A stretch of 64,000 nt of DNA from Gilvibacter sediminis (GTDB taxonomy: Bacteria > Bacteroidota > Bacteroidia > Flavobacteriales > Flavobacteriaceae): assembly GCF_028561565.1 (NCBI RefSeq), contig NZ_JAQQTE010000019.1, forward strand, positions 318,190 through 382,189, given 5' to 3'. Both the position numbers and the translations under genes were made by a program. The notes beneath the pieces were generated by a model. The model was not told the origin of the DNA, did not search any database, and worked only from the letters and a program-made list of their open reading frames with translations. Positions within the stretch are counted from its first letter, which is position 1. Each line of letters begins with the position of its first letter. This document shows, piece after piece, positions 17,413 through 26,505 of the stretch.

Positions 17413-18255
17413 ATGTTTGGCCCGGAGCTGCAAAGCGCAATTGAAAAGCAAACGGGTAGCATACATGATTATACGCCACTCTTTGGGGGTGATATGCACC
17501 TGGTTTTAAAATTACAAACAGACAATGGCCCCTGGGTTGCTAAAGTTGCTTCCACTACATCAAAGATCGGCTCCTTAAAAGCAGAATACAAAGGTCTGCA
17601 ACTCTTAGCTAGCACGAACACATTTAAAACCCCTGAGTTGGCGGGCGAATTCACAACTCCATCAAGCGTCGCTTTGGTGATGCGTTATGTGGAATCGACA
17701 CCTACAAATAGTTCTTTTTGGGACGACTTTGCACAGCAGCTAAGCCAACTACACAGCAATTCGCACCAAAACTTCGGCTTAGACCACGACAATTACATCG
17801 GCGCGCTCCCGCAGCAAAACAGTTGGCAAAAATCTGCGGCAGATCACTATATATTAGACCGGATAGAGCCCCAAATTGCGCAAGCTCATGATGCAGGCTA
17901 CACTCTTAAAACCGATGCTTTTTACAAAAACCTTGAAGATCTGATCACACAAGAAACTCCTGCCTTGATTCACGGAGATCTTTGGAACGGAAACTATTTA
18001 GCAAGCAGTCAAGGCGCTGTTTTGATAGACCCAGCGGTCAGTTACGGAATTGCATTGATGGATTTAGCAATGATGGACCTTTTTGGCGGATTTCCCGATC
18101 GCGTTTTTACGCAATATGGACGTTTGCAAAAATTACCACCCAGTTGGAGATCTAGCCTAGATATCTATCAATTATACTACCTGCTGGTGCACCTCAACTT
18201 ATTTGGCGCCAGCTATTTAGCAGGCGTAAAGCGCATCCTTACCAAATACAGCTAA
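17413..18255 (+). CDS. Fructosamine kinase-family protein
   Basis: A 280-residue kinase of the fructosamine-3-kinase/APH-like fold. It has the N-lobe Lys (WVAKVAS), the catalytic loop HGDLWNGNYL near 193, and VLIDPAVSYG as the metal-binding Asp. Family members phosphorylate ketosamines or ribulosamines on glycated amines, helping deglycation. It is translated immediately after the DHFR gene and 32 bases before fabD. Length is normal for the family; substrate not verified. Confidence 0.88.
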   Translation: MFGPELQSAIEKQTGSIHDYTPLFGGDMHLVLKLQTDNGPWVAKVASTTSKIGSLKAEYKGLQLLASTNTFKTPELAGEFTTPSSVALVMRYVESTPTNSSFWDDFAQQLSQLHSNSHQNFGLDHDNYIGALPQQNSWQKSAADHYILDRIEPQIAQAHDAGYTLKTDAFYKNLEDLITQETPALIHGDLWNGNYLASSQGAVLIDPAVSYGIALMDLAMMDLFGGFPDRVFTQYGRLQKLPPSWRSSLDIYQLYYLLVHLNLFGASYLAGVKRILTKYS

Positions 18256-18287
18256 AAAGTGTATTTTTACCGCCAAATTAAACCATT

Positions 18288-19175
18288 ATGAAGGCATTTT
18301 TATTTCCAGGACAAGGGGCTCAATTCACTGGAATGGGTCAAGATCTTTACGAAGCATCTGCTGAGGCAAAAGCACTGTTTGAATCTGCTAACGAGCAATT
18401 AGGGTTCTCCATAACCGACATTATGTTTACCGGAGATGCCGACGCTTTAAAGCAAACCAAAGTGACTCAACCTGCAATTTTCTTGCACTCGGTAATATTG
18501 GCCAAAGTAATGGGAAGTGACTTTGCTCCAGATATGGTAGCCGGACACTCTTTGGGAGAGCTATCTGCTTTAACTGCTAGTGGCGCCTTAAATTTTTCTG
18601 ACGGATTGAATCTAGTGTCTAAGCGAGCATTAGCGATGCAAGCCGCTTGTGAACTTCAACCCTCAACTATGGCCGCCGTTCTGGGCCTAGATGATGAAGT
18701 GGTTGAAAAGGTATGCGAGCAAACTCCTGGCATTGTGGTTGCGGCTAATTATAATTGCCCAGGTCAATTAGTGATCTCTGGAGAAGTTCCCGCAGTTGAA
18801 GCTGCATGTGAAAGCTTGAAAGAAGCTGGAGCCCGCCGCGCTTTGATGCTGCCTGTGGGTGGAGCCTTTCACTCACCGCTTATGGAACCTGCACGTGAAG
18901 AGTTGGCTGAAGCGATTGAGAGCACCAACTTCACATCTCCGATCTGTCCGATCTACCAAAACGTAACTGCTGCCGCCGTTACCGATCCGGAGGCTATCAA
19001 AGAGAATTTGATCAAACAACTTACCGCTTCTGTACGTTGGACGCAAAGTATGCAACAAATGATCGCAGATGGCGCAGAGACCTTTGTAGAAGTAGGCCCA
19101 GGTAACGTACTGCAAGGATTGATCAAAAAGATCGATCGCAGTAAGGAAACGCAAAAAGCTGGGATTGTATCTTAA
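18288..19175 (+). CDS. fabD: Malonyl-CoA:ACP transacylase
   Basis: A 295-residue FabD, transferring malonyl groups from CoA to acyl carrier protein in fatty-acid synthesis. FPGQGAQ opens the protein, the active-site Ser88 is in VAGHSLGE, and GGAFHSPLM carries the catalytic His. GPGNVLQGLIKKID near the C-terminus is also typical. Length matches the family (about 300). It converges on galE, with only 15 bases between stops and no clear terminator. Confidence 0.96.
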   Translation: MKAFLFPGQGAQFTGMGQDLYEASAEAKALFESANEQLGFSITDIMFTGDADALKQTKVTQPAIFLHSVILAKVMGSDFAPDMVAGHSLGELSALTASGALNFSDGLNLVSKRALAMQAACELQPSTMAAVLGLDDEVVEKVCEQTPGIVVAANYNCPGQLVISGEVPAVEAACESLKEAGARRALMLPVGGAFHSPLMEPAREELAEAIESTNFTSPICPIYQNVTAAAVTDPEAIKENLIKQLTASVRWTQSMQQMIADGAETFVEVGPGNVLQGLIKKIDRSKETQKAGIVS

Positions 19176-19190
19176 TTAAAAGGGAAAGGT

Positions 19191-20219
19191 CTACTTCTTA
19201 GAACGGATCTTCTGTTCCCATTTCCAAGCTGAGGATAAAGCGTCTTCATTGCTGAAACGCGCTTTCCACCCGAGCACTTCATTTGCTTTTTTAGTGTCGG
19301 CATAGACAGCTACCACATCTCCTGGTCGTCTGTCTGTAATTCTATGGGGTAAGGAATTACCGCTAACCGATTCAAAGGTCTTAACGATATCAAATACCGA
19401 ACTCCCTTCTCCAGTACCCACATTAAAGACCTCAAAATTGGCCGAGTTCTTTTGTTCCAACAATCTGCTCAAGGCAATGACATGGGCCTCTGCAAGGTCA
19501 ACCACGTGAATATAATCGCGGATACAACTACCGTCTGGAGTAGGATAGTCATCTCCAAAGACCTGTAATTCATCTCTAAGCCCCGCAGCTGTTTGTGTAA
19601 TAAAAGGAACTAAATTCTGTGGGACACCTAAAGGCAACTCCCCGATCTGAGCAGATTCATGAGCACCAATAGGATTAAAATAGCGCAGCGAGATCGCCGC
19701 CAGACCATAAGCCTCACAACTTTCTAAAATGATCTCCTCTCCTACTTGCTTGGTGTTTCCATAAGGAGAAGCGGCTGGTTTTACCGGCGCAGATTCATCA
19801 ATAGGCAACTCATCTGGTTGTCCATAAACCGTACAAGAGCTACTGAAAATAAGATTCTTTATGTCGTGTTTTACACAGCCTTGCAAGACGTAAACCAAGC
19901 CTGAGATATTGTTCTCATAATATTTTAATGGATCGGCAACACTTTCTCCAACGGCTTTGGAAGCAGCAAAATGGATCACTCCATCCATATCTGAATGTTG
20001 CTGAAAATAAGCTGCAGTGGCGTTCTTATCGCGAAGATCTAATTTGGTGTAATGCGGTTGCTTTCCGCTGATGGCGACAATACCTTCCAACACTGCTTCT
20101 GAGCTGTTGGAGCAATCATCTACTACATATACTTCATAACCCGCAGCTTGCAGACAAACTACAGTATGCGAACCAATATACCCTAAACCTCCTGTTACCA
20201 GTACTTTTTTAGCTGCCAT
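19191..20219 (-). CDS. galE: UDP-glucose 4-epimerase
   Basis: A 342-residue short-chain dehydrogenase of the extended type. TGGLGYIGSH near residue 9 is the NAD-binding GxxGxxG motif. FSSSCTVYG and SPYGNTK supply the catalytic Ser and Tyr-x-x-x-Lys. RYFNPIGAHESAQIGE is specific to GalE. It interconverts UDP-glucose and UDP-galactose for surface glycans. It lies 3 bases downstream of the DegT-family aminotransferase, so both should be cotranscribed. Confidence 0.95.
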   Translation of the reverse strand: MAAKKVLVTGGLGYIGSHTVVCLQAAGYEVYVVDDCSNSSEAVLEGIVAISGKQPHYTKLDLRDKNATAAYFQQHSDMDGVIHFAASKAVGESVADPLKYYENNISGLVYVLQGCVKHDIKNLIFSSSCTVYGQPDELPIDESAPVKPAASPYGNTKQVGEEIILESCEAYGLAAISLRYFNPIGAHESAQIGELPLGVPQNLVPFITQTAAGLRDELQVFGDDYPTPDGSCIRDYIHVVDLAEAHVIALSRLLEQKNSANFEVFNVGTGEGSSVFDIVKTFESVSGNSLPHRITDRRPGDVVAVYADTKKANEVLGWKARFSNEDALSSAWKWEQKIRSKK

Positions 20220-20222
20220 CGA

Positions 20223-21380
20223 TTAATTGTCTACAAAGTCAAGAACTGTTTTTGTGATAAAGTCGATCTGCTCCTGATCCAATTCTGTATGCATCGGTAG
20301 CGAGATCACTTCTTCACAAAGCTGATTGGTCACACTAAAGTCCGCTTCATTATAGCGCTCATCTTGGTAAGCCTTTTGACGATGTAGCGGAATTGGATAA
20401 TAAACTCCACAAGGAATTCCTTTTTCATTCAAATGTGCTACTAGCGCATCACGCTTTCCATTAGTCACTCTTAAAGTATATTGGTGGAAAACGTGACAAT
20501 CACAGGTGTCGCAGACCGTATTTGCAGTATCGCACTTTCCTGTTGGCGTGATCAAATTTGGACTGTGTTGCAGTGCCGCTGTATACTTTCTAGCAGCATC
20601 ACGACGGGTGTTGTTATAACGATCCAAATGCGGGAGTTTAGCTCGTAACACCGTCGCTTGAATCGAGTCCAATCGAGAATTTACCCCAACCACATCGTGG
20701 TGGTATCTCTTATACATTCCGTGGTTTACAATCCCTCGAATGGTATGTGCTAAATCATCATCGTTAGTAAAAATAGCGCCACCGTCTCCGTAGCACCCTA
20801 AGTTCTTTGATGGAAAGAATGAGGTGGTGCCCACATGACCTATAACTCCAGTCTTTGTCTTTCCTCCATTTGCTGCCGTGAAATTGGCACCAATTCCTTG
20901 AGCGTTATCTTCAATGACATAAAGATTGTGCTTTTGTGCTAATTCCATTACCGCATCCATATTGGCACACAAGCCAAAGAGATGAACAGGTACTATAGCC
21001 TTGGTCTTTGGCGTAATGGCGGCCTCAATGGCGGCGATATCAATATTGAAATTCACCAGATCAACATCTACCAAAACAGGTGTCAACTGTAAAAGTGCAA
21101 TGACCTCTACAGTTGCCGCAAAAGTAAAATCCGCAGTGATGACCTCATCACCTGGTTTTAGGCCCAAGCCCATCATGGCGATCTGCAGCGCATCGGTTCC
21201 GTTTGCACATGGAATCACGTGTTTGGCACTGAGATAGTCTTCCAACTCTCTTTGGAAGCTGTGCACTTCTGGACCGTTTACAAAAGCCGCAGAACCAACC
21301 ACATCTAAGATGGATCGGTCTACTTGATCTTTGATTTCTTGATACTGACCTTGGAGGTCAACCATTTGAATTTTCTTCAT
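20223..21380 (-). CDS. DegT/DnrJ/EryC1/StrS-family sugar aminotransferase
   Basis: A 385-residue PLP enzyme that transfers amino groups to keto-sugar nucleotides. The N-terminus MVDLQGQYQEI, IEDNAQGIGA, and the PLP-binding Lys in FFPSKNLGCYGDGGA fit the family, as do GVYYPIPLH and the C-terminal LPMHTEL. Between the large domain and HVFHQYTLR there is a Cys-rich insert, CDTANTVCDTCDC. It precedes galE in an operon, which points to amino-sugar synthesis for LPS or another glycan. The exact sugar is unknown. Confidence 0.93.
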   Translation of the reverse strand: MKKIQMVDLQGQYQEIKDQVDRSILDVVGSAAFVNGPEVHSFQRELEDYLSAKHVIPCANGTDALQIAMMGLGLKPGDEVITADFTFAATVEVIALLQLTPVLVDVDLVNFNIDIAAIEAAITPKTKAIVPVHLFGLCANMDAVMELAQKHNLYVIEDNAQGIGANFTAANGGKTKTGVIGHVGTTSFFPSKNLGCYGDGGAIFTNDDDLAHTIRGIVNHGMYKRYHHDVVGVNSRLDSIQATVLRAKLPHLDRYNNTRRDAARKYTAALQHSPNLITPTGKCDTANTVCDTCDCHVFHQYTLRVTNGKRDALVAHLNEKGIPCGVYYPIPLHRQKAYQDERYNEADFSVTNQLCEEVISLPMHTELDQEQIDFITKTVLDFVDN

Positions 21381-21477
21381 TTCAGCAGGTATGAATTAGC
21401 TTAACAATATTACGAAATTACGCGGGCCTTAGCAATCTATTTGGGCAAAGAAACGTATTTTAGCCTGAGGCAATTTT

Positions 21478-22734
21478 ATGAGATCCATCTACAACATTTT
21501 GACGCATTTGGGCAGTCCTGTTTTGGGCGTCTTAGGGCTTTTTAGCCCTAAAATGAAGTCTTTTGTGAAAGGACGCAAAGGACTGTTTGAGCGCCTGGAA
21601 AAACAAATGCCAAGCCATGGTAAAGTGATTTGGATGCATTGTGCATCTCTCGGGGAATACGAACAAGGTCTGCCGGTGCTAGAAGCCATTGGCAAACAAT
21701 ATCCTGAGGTGACCCGTGTGGTTAGTTTCTTTTCTCCATCGGGTTATGAGGTAAAACATCAAACGGCTTTGGCAGAAGTGGTGACCTATTTGCCTTTAGA
21801 CACCCAATCAAATGCGCGGCGATTCTTAGACATCATAAAGCCTGATCTGGCCATTTTTGTGAAATATGAAGTTTGGCCGAACTACTTTTTTGAGTTGCAG
21901 CAGCGAGAGATTCCCAATCTGTTGATCTCTGCTTTATTTAGAAAGGACCAAGCCTTCTTTAAACCTCAAGGCGGTCTACTTCTCAGAGCCTTAAAAACGG
22001 TGGATCACATCTTTGTCCAAAACAGAAGTTCGCGAGAACTTTTACAGGAATACGGTTTTGAGAACATTACGCAAAGCGGTGACACGCGTTTTGATAGAGT
22101 ATCCAGACAGATAGAGCAAGACAACCGATTGGATTTTATGGATGCCTTTTGCCAAGGCCAGACCACCTTGGTCATTGGCAGCAGCTGGCCTGAAGACGAG
22201 GCGGTTTTTAAAGGATTTCTCAAATCTGATCTCGGACAGAGTATAAAAACAGTAGTTGCCCCACACTCCATGAATCCAAAAGGTATTGAAAGACTTCAGG
22301 AAGACTTGGGAGCGCAGGCCGTACGTTATACCCAAGCGACACCGGAAGCACTCAAAAAAGCGCAAATACTAATCTTAGATACGGTAGGTTACCTGACCAA
22401 AGTTTACAGTTATGCCGATGTAGCTTATGTAGGTGGCGCCATGGGGTCCACAGGCTTGCACAACGTGTTGGAGCCTGCTACTTTTGGCGTTCCAATTATC
22501 ATCGGGCAGCATTTTGATCAGTTTCCAGAGGCCATCAAATTGTTAGATCTGGCAGGCCTCTACGCCATAGACTCCGCCGCAGGCTTTACAGAGATCATCA
22601 CAAAAATGCTTGAAGATCCTAAATTCCGCTCGCAAACCGGCATGATCTGTGAACACTACATCAATAGCAATACCGGTGCCACGAGACAGATCATGGAACA
22701 CCTGGAGGGTTTATACGGTGACCGCCTGATTTAA
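21478..22734 (+). CDS. waaA: 3-deoxy-D-manno-octulosonic acid transferase
   Basis: A 418-residue GT30-family enzyme that adds Kdo to lipid A precursors at the inner membrane. FVKGRKGLFERLE is followed by WMHCASLGEYEQGLPVLEAI, the canonical N-terminal signature. YEVWPNYF and the C-terminal GGAMGSTGLHNVLEPATFGVPIIIGQ (donor-binding) complete it. Its last 24 bases overlap the end of the convergent DUF2461 gene. It is divergent from the DegT/galE pair. Confidence 0.95.
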   Translation: MRSIYNILTHLGSPVLGVLGLFSPKMKSFVKGRKGLFERLEKQMPSHGKVIWMHCASLGEYEQGLPVLEAIGKQYPEVTRVVSFFSPSGYEVKHQTALAEVVTYLPLDTQSNARRFLDIIKPDLAIFVKYEVWPNYFFELQQREIPNLLISALFRKDQAFFKPQGGLLLRALKTVDHIFVQNRSSRELLQEYGFENITQSGDTRFDRVSRQIEQDNRLDFMDAFCQGQTTLVIGSSWPEDEAVFKGFLKSDLGQSIKTVVAPHSMNPKGIERLQEDLGAQAVRYTQATPEALKKAQILILDTVGYLTKVYSYADVAYVGGAMGSTGLHNVLEPATFGVPIIIGQHFDQFPEAIKLLDLAGLYAIDSAAGFTEIITKMLEDPKFRSQTGMICEHYINSNTGATRQIMEHLEGLYGDRLI

Positions 22735-23379
22735 ATAGCGCCTAAAAGGCAGCATCTCTTTGTAAATTCGAATCACCTCTTTATTGAAGTTATCACCTAA
22801 AAGCAATTCATGGGGTAATCGACAACTCACTGCAAAGGCCTTTCTTTTTAAGAGATCTATATGCGGATGATCCTCTGCAAAACCTTTTGGTGCACGCCTT
22901 AATGAGTCTGCTTCAATGAGGCCTCCAAATTGCTTTTTAAACGAAGGTTTATCCAAGATAACCTTCAAACGTTCGCCGTCATAATCTATAGCTTGACGAA
23001 TGCTCCGCAATGACTTTGGATCCGGATGCCAGTAGCCACCGCCTATAAAAACATCCTCGGTATTGACCTCAACATAAAAATCACCTTGTTTGCTGAGCTG
23101 ATCCAAGCCCGCTCCGAAGTGATCCTTATAAACCGGGCGGTTGGGATGAAACATCAAATTGTTATTGATACGGTTGATGGCCTTTTTACCTGGAGTGTCG
23201 TAATAATCTGGATCTATTTTAGCCAGTTCAATATTCATCATATCTAACCAACCCACGTAAAAATCACGCACACTTTGATACTCTTTGCGGTTTTGATCCA
23301 TCCAGGCTTTGGAGTTGTTTGCCTGTAATTTTTGCAAAAATTCAATAAGGCTCTCAAAGCCTAGCTCTTGATTATTCAT
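22711..23379 (-). CDS. DUF2461 family protein
   Basis: A 222-residue soluble protein of the DUF2461/TIGR02453 family. It starts FLQKLQANNSKAWMDQNR and has DYYDTPGKKAINRINNNLMF, GDFYVEVN, and GGGYWHPDPKSLRSIRQAI, the usual family blocks. The ATG at 23379 was chosen over one 26 codons earlier because the latter is deep in the regulator gene. The first 8 bases overlap the end of the XRE-S24 gene, so the two are translationally linked. Function unknown. Confidence 0.88.
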   Translation of the reverse strand: MNNQELGFESLIEFLQKLQANNSKAWMDQNRKEYQSVRDFYVGWLDMMNIELAKIDPDYYDTPGKKAINRINNNLMFHPNRPVYKDHFGAGLDQLSKQGDFYVEVNTEDVFIGGGYWHPDPKSLRSIRQAIDYDGERLKVILDKPSFKKQFGGLIEADSLRRAPKGFAEDHPHIDLLKRKAFAVSCRLPHELLLGDNFNKEVIRIYKEMLPFRRYLNQAVTV

Positions 23380-24145
23380 CTGCCTGTAATCTGTTGATCT
23401 GTCCTTTGAGTTCGTCCATAGAATCTTGCAATTGTTGCAGCAAACTGTTGTTTCCATCAGACTCTAAACCAAAACTGATCTTACTGTTAACCAGCCACAG
23501 TTCTTGAATGGACTGCACAGGAACATCTATGGGCAAATAAGCAGCATTCAAAGAAACCAAACGCACCTTGCTCGGATCTGCTAGTTTCTCCAACTTCTTA
23601 ACCAGAACAGAATCTTGAAGCACTACAATGTAGATTTTATTGTTGGTGGCTTCACCCAGATCACCAACAGAACGCCCTAGCACCCATTCGTTGGGTCTAA
23701 TATTGGGCAACATACTATCGCCTTCTACTTGAAAACCTCGATAAGTGGCATTGCGGTATTGCGGCAGTGGAATGGAGAATGCCGGCAGGGTCTGCACCCA
23801 TTCTGGATCACCCACATTTTGCGGATAGCCGGCTGCAGCCCGTTGACTAACCAAAAGAATGTTTTCTTGGTCGGCGTCATTGACCGTGATAACCTTAGGC
23901 ATCACTGAGACTCCTTCCGGAGATAAATACTGTGAAATACTCTTCCCGTAAAGCCATAAGGGGTTGATCTGGAACTGTCTTAATAACTCCATGACCACAG
24001 CTCCAGACAATTTGGTTTTAGCCCTTTCTATATCTGCAGTAGAATTGCTGATTCCCAGCTTTTGGGCAAACTCTTGTTGTGTGAAACCTAATGATTCACG
24101 TACTTTTTTAAAGCGCATGGCCGCCGTAGATAGATCCTGTTGCAT
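23372..24145 (-). CDS. XRE-type repressor with S24 (LexA-like) domain
   Basis: A 257-residue regulator. An HTH-XRE domain is at about 12-66 (LGFTQQEFAQKLGISNSTADIE). The C-terminal part is a peptidase S24 fold: a possible Ala-Gly cleavage site at 105-106 (RAAAGYP), catalytic Ser144 in VEGDSMLP, and Lys183 in VLVKKLE. The Ser-Lys pair is intact, so self-cleavage is possible, although many Bacteroidota members may only sense ligands. The C-terminus adds a coiled-coil-like tail (LLQQLQDSMDELKGQINRLQ). A palindromic candidate operator lies 12-61 bases upstream. Confidence 0.88.
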   Translation of the reverse strand: MQQDLSTAAMRFKKVRESLGFTQQEFAQKLGISNSTADIERAKTKLSGAVVMELLRQFQINPLWLYGKSISQYLSPEGVSVMPKVITVNDADQENILLVSQRAAAGYPQNVGDPEWVQTLPAFSIPLPQYRNATYRGFQVEGDSMLPNIRPNEWVLGRSVGDLGEATNNKIYIVVLQDSVLVKKLEKLADPSKVRLVSLNAAYLPIDVPVQSIQELWLVNSKISFGLESDGNNSLLQQLQDSMDELKGQINRLQADE

Positions 24146-24156
24146 GCCTCAATTTA

Positions 24157-24206
24157 GTTATAATTTTGGAATTTTTCCAAGTCTTGGGAATATCTCCGAA
24201 TTATAA
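24157..24206 (-). promoter_or_regulatory. Candidate operator of the XRE-S24 regulator
   Basis: TTGGAATTTTTCCAA at 24166-24180 is a perfect inverted repeat with a 3-base spacer. A third half-site, CTTGGGAA, follows after a few bases, and the block is bounded by TTATAA on both sides. It lies just upstream of the regulator ATG, where an autorepressor would bind. Confidence 0.4.
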
Positions 24207-24331
24207 AAATCACGTCCCGTTGAAAAATCGTCAAAAAAGCAGCCTAAAACTGCATAAAATCGACCAAATGCACACCTTAGGTAAGTATTCCATAATTTGT
24301 TAGAAATTTGTTAAAATGTTAAAAAAAATGG

Positions 24332-24339
24332 TACATTTG
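24332..24339 (+). promoter_or_regulatory. Promoter -7 box for the Ala-rich lipoprotein gene
   Basis: TACATTTG, an exact TAnnTTTG match, preceded by a TTGTTA element near 24308-24313. The start codon is 28 bases downstream. Confidence 0.55.
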
Positions 24340-24367
24340 GTTCTTTAATCACTAATCTAGATATATC

Positions 24368-24754
24368 ATGAAGAAGTTATTTTTAGGCGTATTTGTTGTG
24401 CTTATGGCTGTTTCTTTTACCTCTTGTAGAGAAACTGAAAAGAAAGCTGAAGACGCTGTAGAAAATGCTGCTGATGCTGCAGGAGATGCTGCTGATGCTG
24501 CTGGTGACGCTGCCTCTGATGCTGCTGATGCAGTTGAAGGTGCTGCCTCTGACGCTATGGATGCTGCTGGAGAAGCTGCTAGCGATGCTGCGGATGCCGT
24601 TGAAGGTGCCGTAGAGGATGCTAAGGATGCTGCTGAAGGTGCAATGGAAGATGCAAAAGACGCTGCTGACAGTGCTGCTGATAGCGCTAAAGATGCCGTT
24701 AAAGGAGCTGCTGATGCAGTGAAAGACGCGGTAGACGACGCAGATGGAATCTAA
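24368..24754 (+). CDS. Ala/Asp-rich repeat lipoprotein
   Basis: A 128-residue lipoprotein with lipobox FTSC at Cys20. The mature part is almost wholly Ala, Asp, Glu, Gly, Ser and Val in a repeating DAADA/DAxEGA pattern, with no Trp, Tyr or aromatic core after the signal. This predicts one long amphipathic helix or a helical bundle, like LEA-type or apolipoprotein-like proteins. An own promoter and strong terminator imply a single-gene transcript. Possibly a stress or periplasmic spacer protein; function unknown. Confidence 0.85.
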   Translation: MKKLFLGVFVVLMAVSFTSCRETEKKAEDAVENAADAAGDAADAAGDAASDAADAVEGAASDAMDAAGEAASDAADAVEGAVEDAKDAAEGAMEDAKDAADSAADSAKDAVKGAADAVKDAVDDADGI

Positions 24755-24778
24755 TACCATATAAGTAACCATCAACAA

Positions 24779-24809
24779 AAAAGGACTTGCGATCGCAAGT
24801 CCTTTTTTT
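24779..24809. terminator. Bidirectional terminator
   Basis: AAAAAGGACTTGC, GATC-type turn, GCAAGTCCTTTTTTT: a near-perfect palindrome between the lipoprotein gene (stop 24754) and the convergent response regulator (stop 24829). Confidence 0.92.
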
Positions 24810-24828
24810 ATGCCTGAATGTATTTTTT

Positions 24829-25500
24829 TTATACAAATCCGCGTCTACGAGCTTCTTCAATCAAGACCTCATCATTAGCTGATTTGATATCAAATAATTC
24901 TTTAATGTGATTCTTGCGCTTTTCAATGGCGCTTAGCGAAAGATTGATATAATTGCTCAGATTCTTGGTTTGTACCCCTCTGGAAAGATGATACAAGATC
25001 TGAAGATTCTTCTGATCTAAAGAAAAATCATTACTGATCATTTTTCTAAAGTGATTGTTTACCGTGGCACTGTAATAAGTACGGCCATCAGCTACTTCTT
25101 CAAAGGCACGACTGAGCTCACTAGAGGTCAAATCGCTTTTGATCAAGAAACCTTCTGGGTTGATGTTCTGCAAAATGTTATGAATGCGTCCGTCCTCATT
25201 GTGCATGGTCAAAATGATCACTCTGGATTTTGGGTGTAACTGCCTTAAAAGGATAGCTACGTCAACTCCGGAGGTCAATTTACCGTCTTTGGATGGAGGT
25301 AATTTTATATCGATGAGTGCCACATCATAGGGCTTCTCGTTGCGATTCATTTTTATGGCCTTAGCCGCATCATCACAATTGGAAACCACATCGATCATCA
25401 AGGTGTACTGCTCGTTAAAGTTGTCGTACAGTGTGTTGCGGTATCCTTCGATGATAATGGGGTGATCATCGACCATCAGAACATTTAATTTAGTCTTCAT
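24829..25500 (-). CDS. NarL/FixJ-family response regulator
   Basis: A 223-residue regulator starting MKTKLNVLMVDDHPIIIEG; an ATG 31 codons earlier adds a non-domain leader. The receiver domain has the acidic pair VDDH and the phospho-acceptor Asp in ALIDIKLPP, with Lys in GFLIKSDL. The C-terminal LuxR-type HTH is diverged: LHLSRGVQTKNLSNYINLSLSAIEKRKNHIKELF. Its likely kinase is the HisKA_3 protein 1.0 kb upstream, with an aquaporin gene between them. Partnering is inferred from family type and proximity. Confidence 0.9.
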   Translation of the reverse strand: MKTKLNVLMVDDHPIIIEGYRNTLYDNFNEQYTLMIDVVSNCDDAAKAIKMNRNEKPYDVALIDIKLPPSKDGKLTSGVDVAILLRQLHPKSRVIILTMHNEDGRIHNILQNINPEGFLIKSDLTSSELSRAFEEVADGRTYYSATVNNHFRKMISNDFSLDQKNLQILYHLSRGVQTKNLSNYINLSLSAIEKRKNHIKELFDIKSANDEVLIEEARRRGFV

Positions 25501-25649
25501 AATGGAATCAATTATTGGGAGTGATCTTCTGGATTCTGTATTCGATTTTTCTAACGAAAATCGATCGGTATTGTTGCTTCTACAATATACCAAATTTTAG
25601 GCAATGATAGATTTACTTATTTCCCGTAATTAGACCACGTTTTTGCAAT

Positions 25650-25677
25650 AAAAAAGGAGCTTGACAGCTCCTTTTTT
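25650..25677. terminator. Terminator of aquaporin gene
   Basis: AAAAAAGGAGC, loop TTGACA, GCTCCTTTTTT, 19 bases after the aqpZ stop on the minus strand. Confidence 0.9.
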
Positions 25678-25695
25678 AGTTCTTTATCAGATTAA

Positions 25696-26379
25696 TTATT
25701 CATCTCCTCCAGCAAGCCATCGGTATAACAATCCACCAAAAATCGCACCCGCAATAGGGAAGGCAATAAAGACCCAAAGCTGCGCCAAAGCCCAATCACC
25801 AACAAACACTGCTTGACTTAGACTACGAGCCGGATTTACCGAAGTATTGGTCACAGGAATACTGATCAGGTGAATCAGGGTCAAAGCCAAACCAATGGCC
25901 AAGCCTGCAAATTTTGAAGCCGCGTTCTTATGGGTAGCACCCATGATCACCACCAAGAAGACCAGAGTCAGAATAAATTCGGTGAGCATTCCTGCCTCCA
26001 TGGAGTAACCTCCGGGAGAGTGTTCCCCATAACCGTTAGCCGCAAAGGAGCCTATCTCCGAGCCATTACCCGTAACAATAACATAGAGCGCAGCTGCGGC
26101 CAGCAATCCACCCAAACACTGCGCAATGATATAAGGCACAACTTCTTTGGAAGAAAATCGGCCACCAACCCAAAGACCAATGGTCACTGCGGGATTCAAA
26201 TGAGCCCCAGAAATATGTCCTATAGCGTAAGCCATGGTTACCACCGTTAATCCAAAGGCTAACGATACACCCAAGAATCCAATTCCAACATTTTCAACAC
26301 CAGCTGCCAAGAGTGCAGATCCGCATCCGCCGAATACCAACCAGAATGTTCCAATAGCTTCTGCAACGAATTTTTTCAT
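25696..26379 (-). CDS. aqpZ: Aquaporin Z-type water channel
   Basis: A 227-residue MIP-family channel with six membrane helices. Both NPA motifs are intact: GAHLNPAVT near 60 and [14 protein letters not shown] near 181. Selectivity-filter residues fit a water channel (Arg after the second NPA, and His in the helix-5 segment [12 protein letters not shown]). The N-terminus [24 protein letters not shown] is almost a signature of AqpZ. It sits between the kinase and regulator genes, so osmotic control is possible but unproven. Confidence 0.95.
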   Translation of the reverse strand: MKKFVAEAIGTFWLVFGGCGSALLAAGVENVGIGFLGVSLAFGLTVVTMAYAIGHISGAHLNPAVTIGLWVGGRFSSKEVVPYIIAQCLGGLLAAAALYVIVTGNGSEIGSFAANGYGEHSPGGYSMEAGMLTEFILTLVFLVVIMGATHKNAASKFAGLAIGLALTLIHLISIPVTNTSVNPARSLSQAVFVGDWALAQLWVFIAFPIAGAIFGGLLYRWLAGGDE

Positions 26380-26505
26380 AATAAAAAGTATTAGTTAGTA
26401 GACCTAAGAACATGATTATTAAATGAAAAGAACTAAAATGATGTTGATAACGAACCCCAAAACTGACCAAAGGGAAAATTAATCGATAAAAGAAAGGTAG
26501 CTGAA

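Noticed and set aside
24383..24778. Ser/Ile-rich open frame antisense to the Ala-rich lipoprotein
   Set aside because: It is the reverse reading of the Ala/Asp codon repeats and has no signal or domain.
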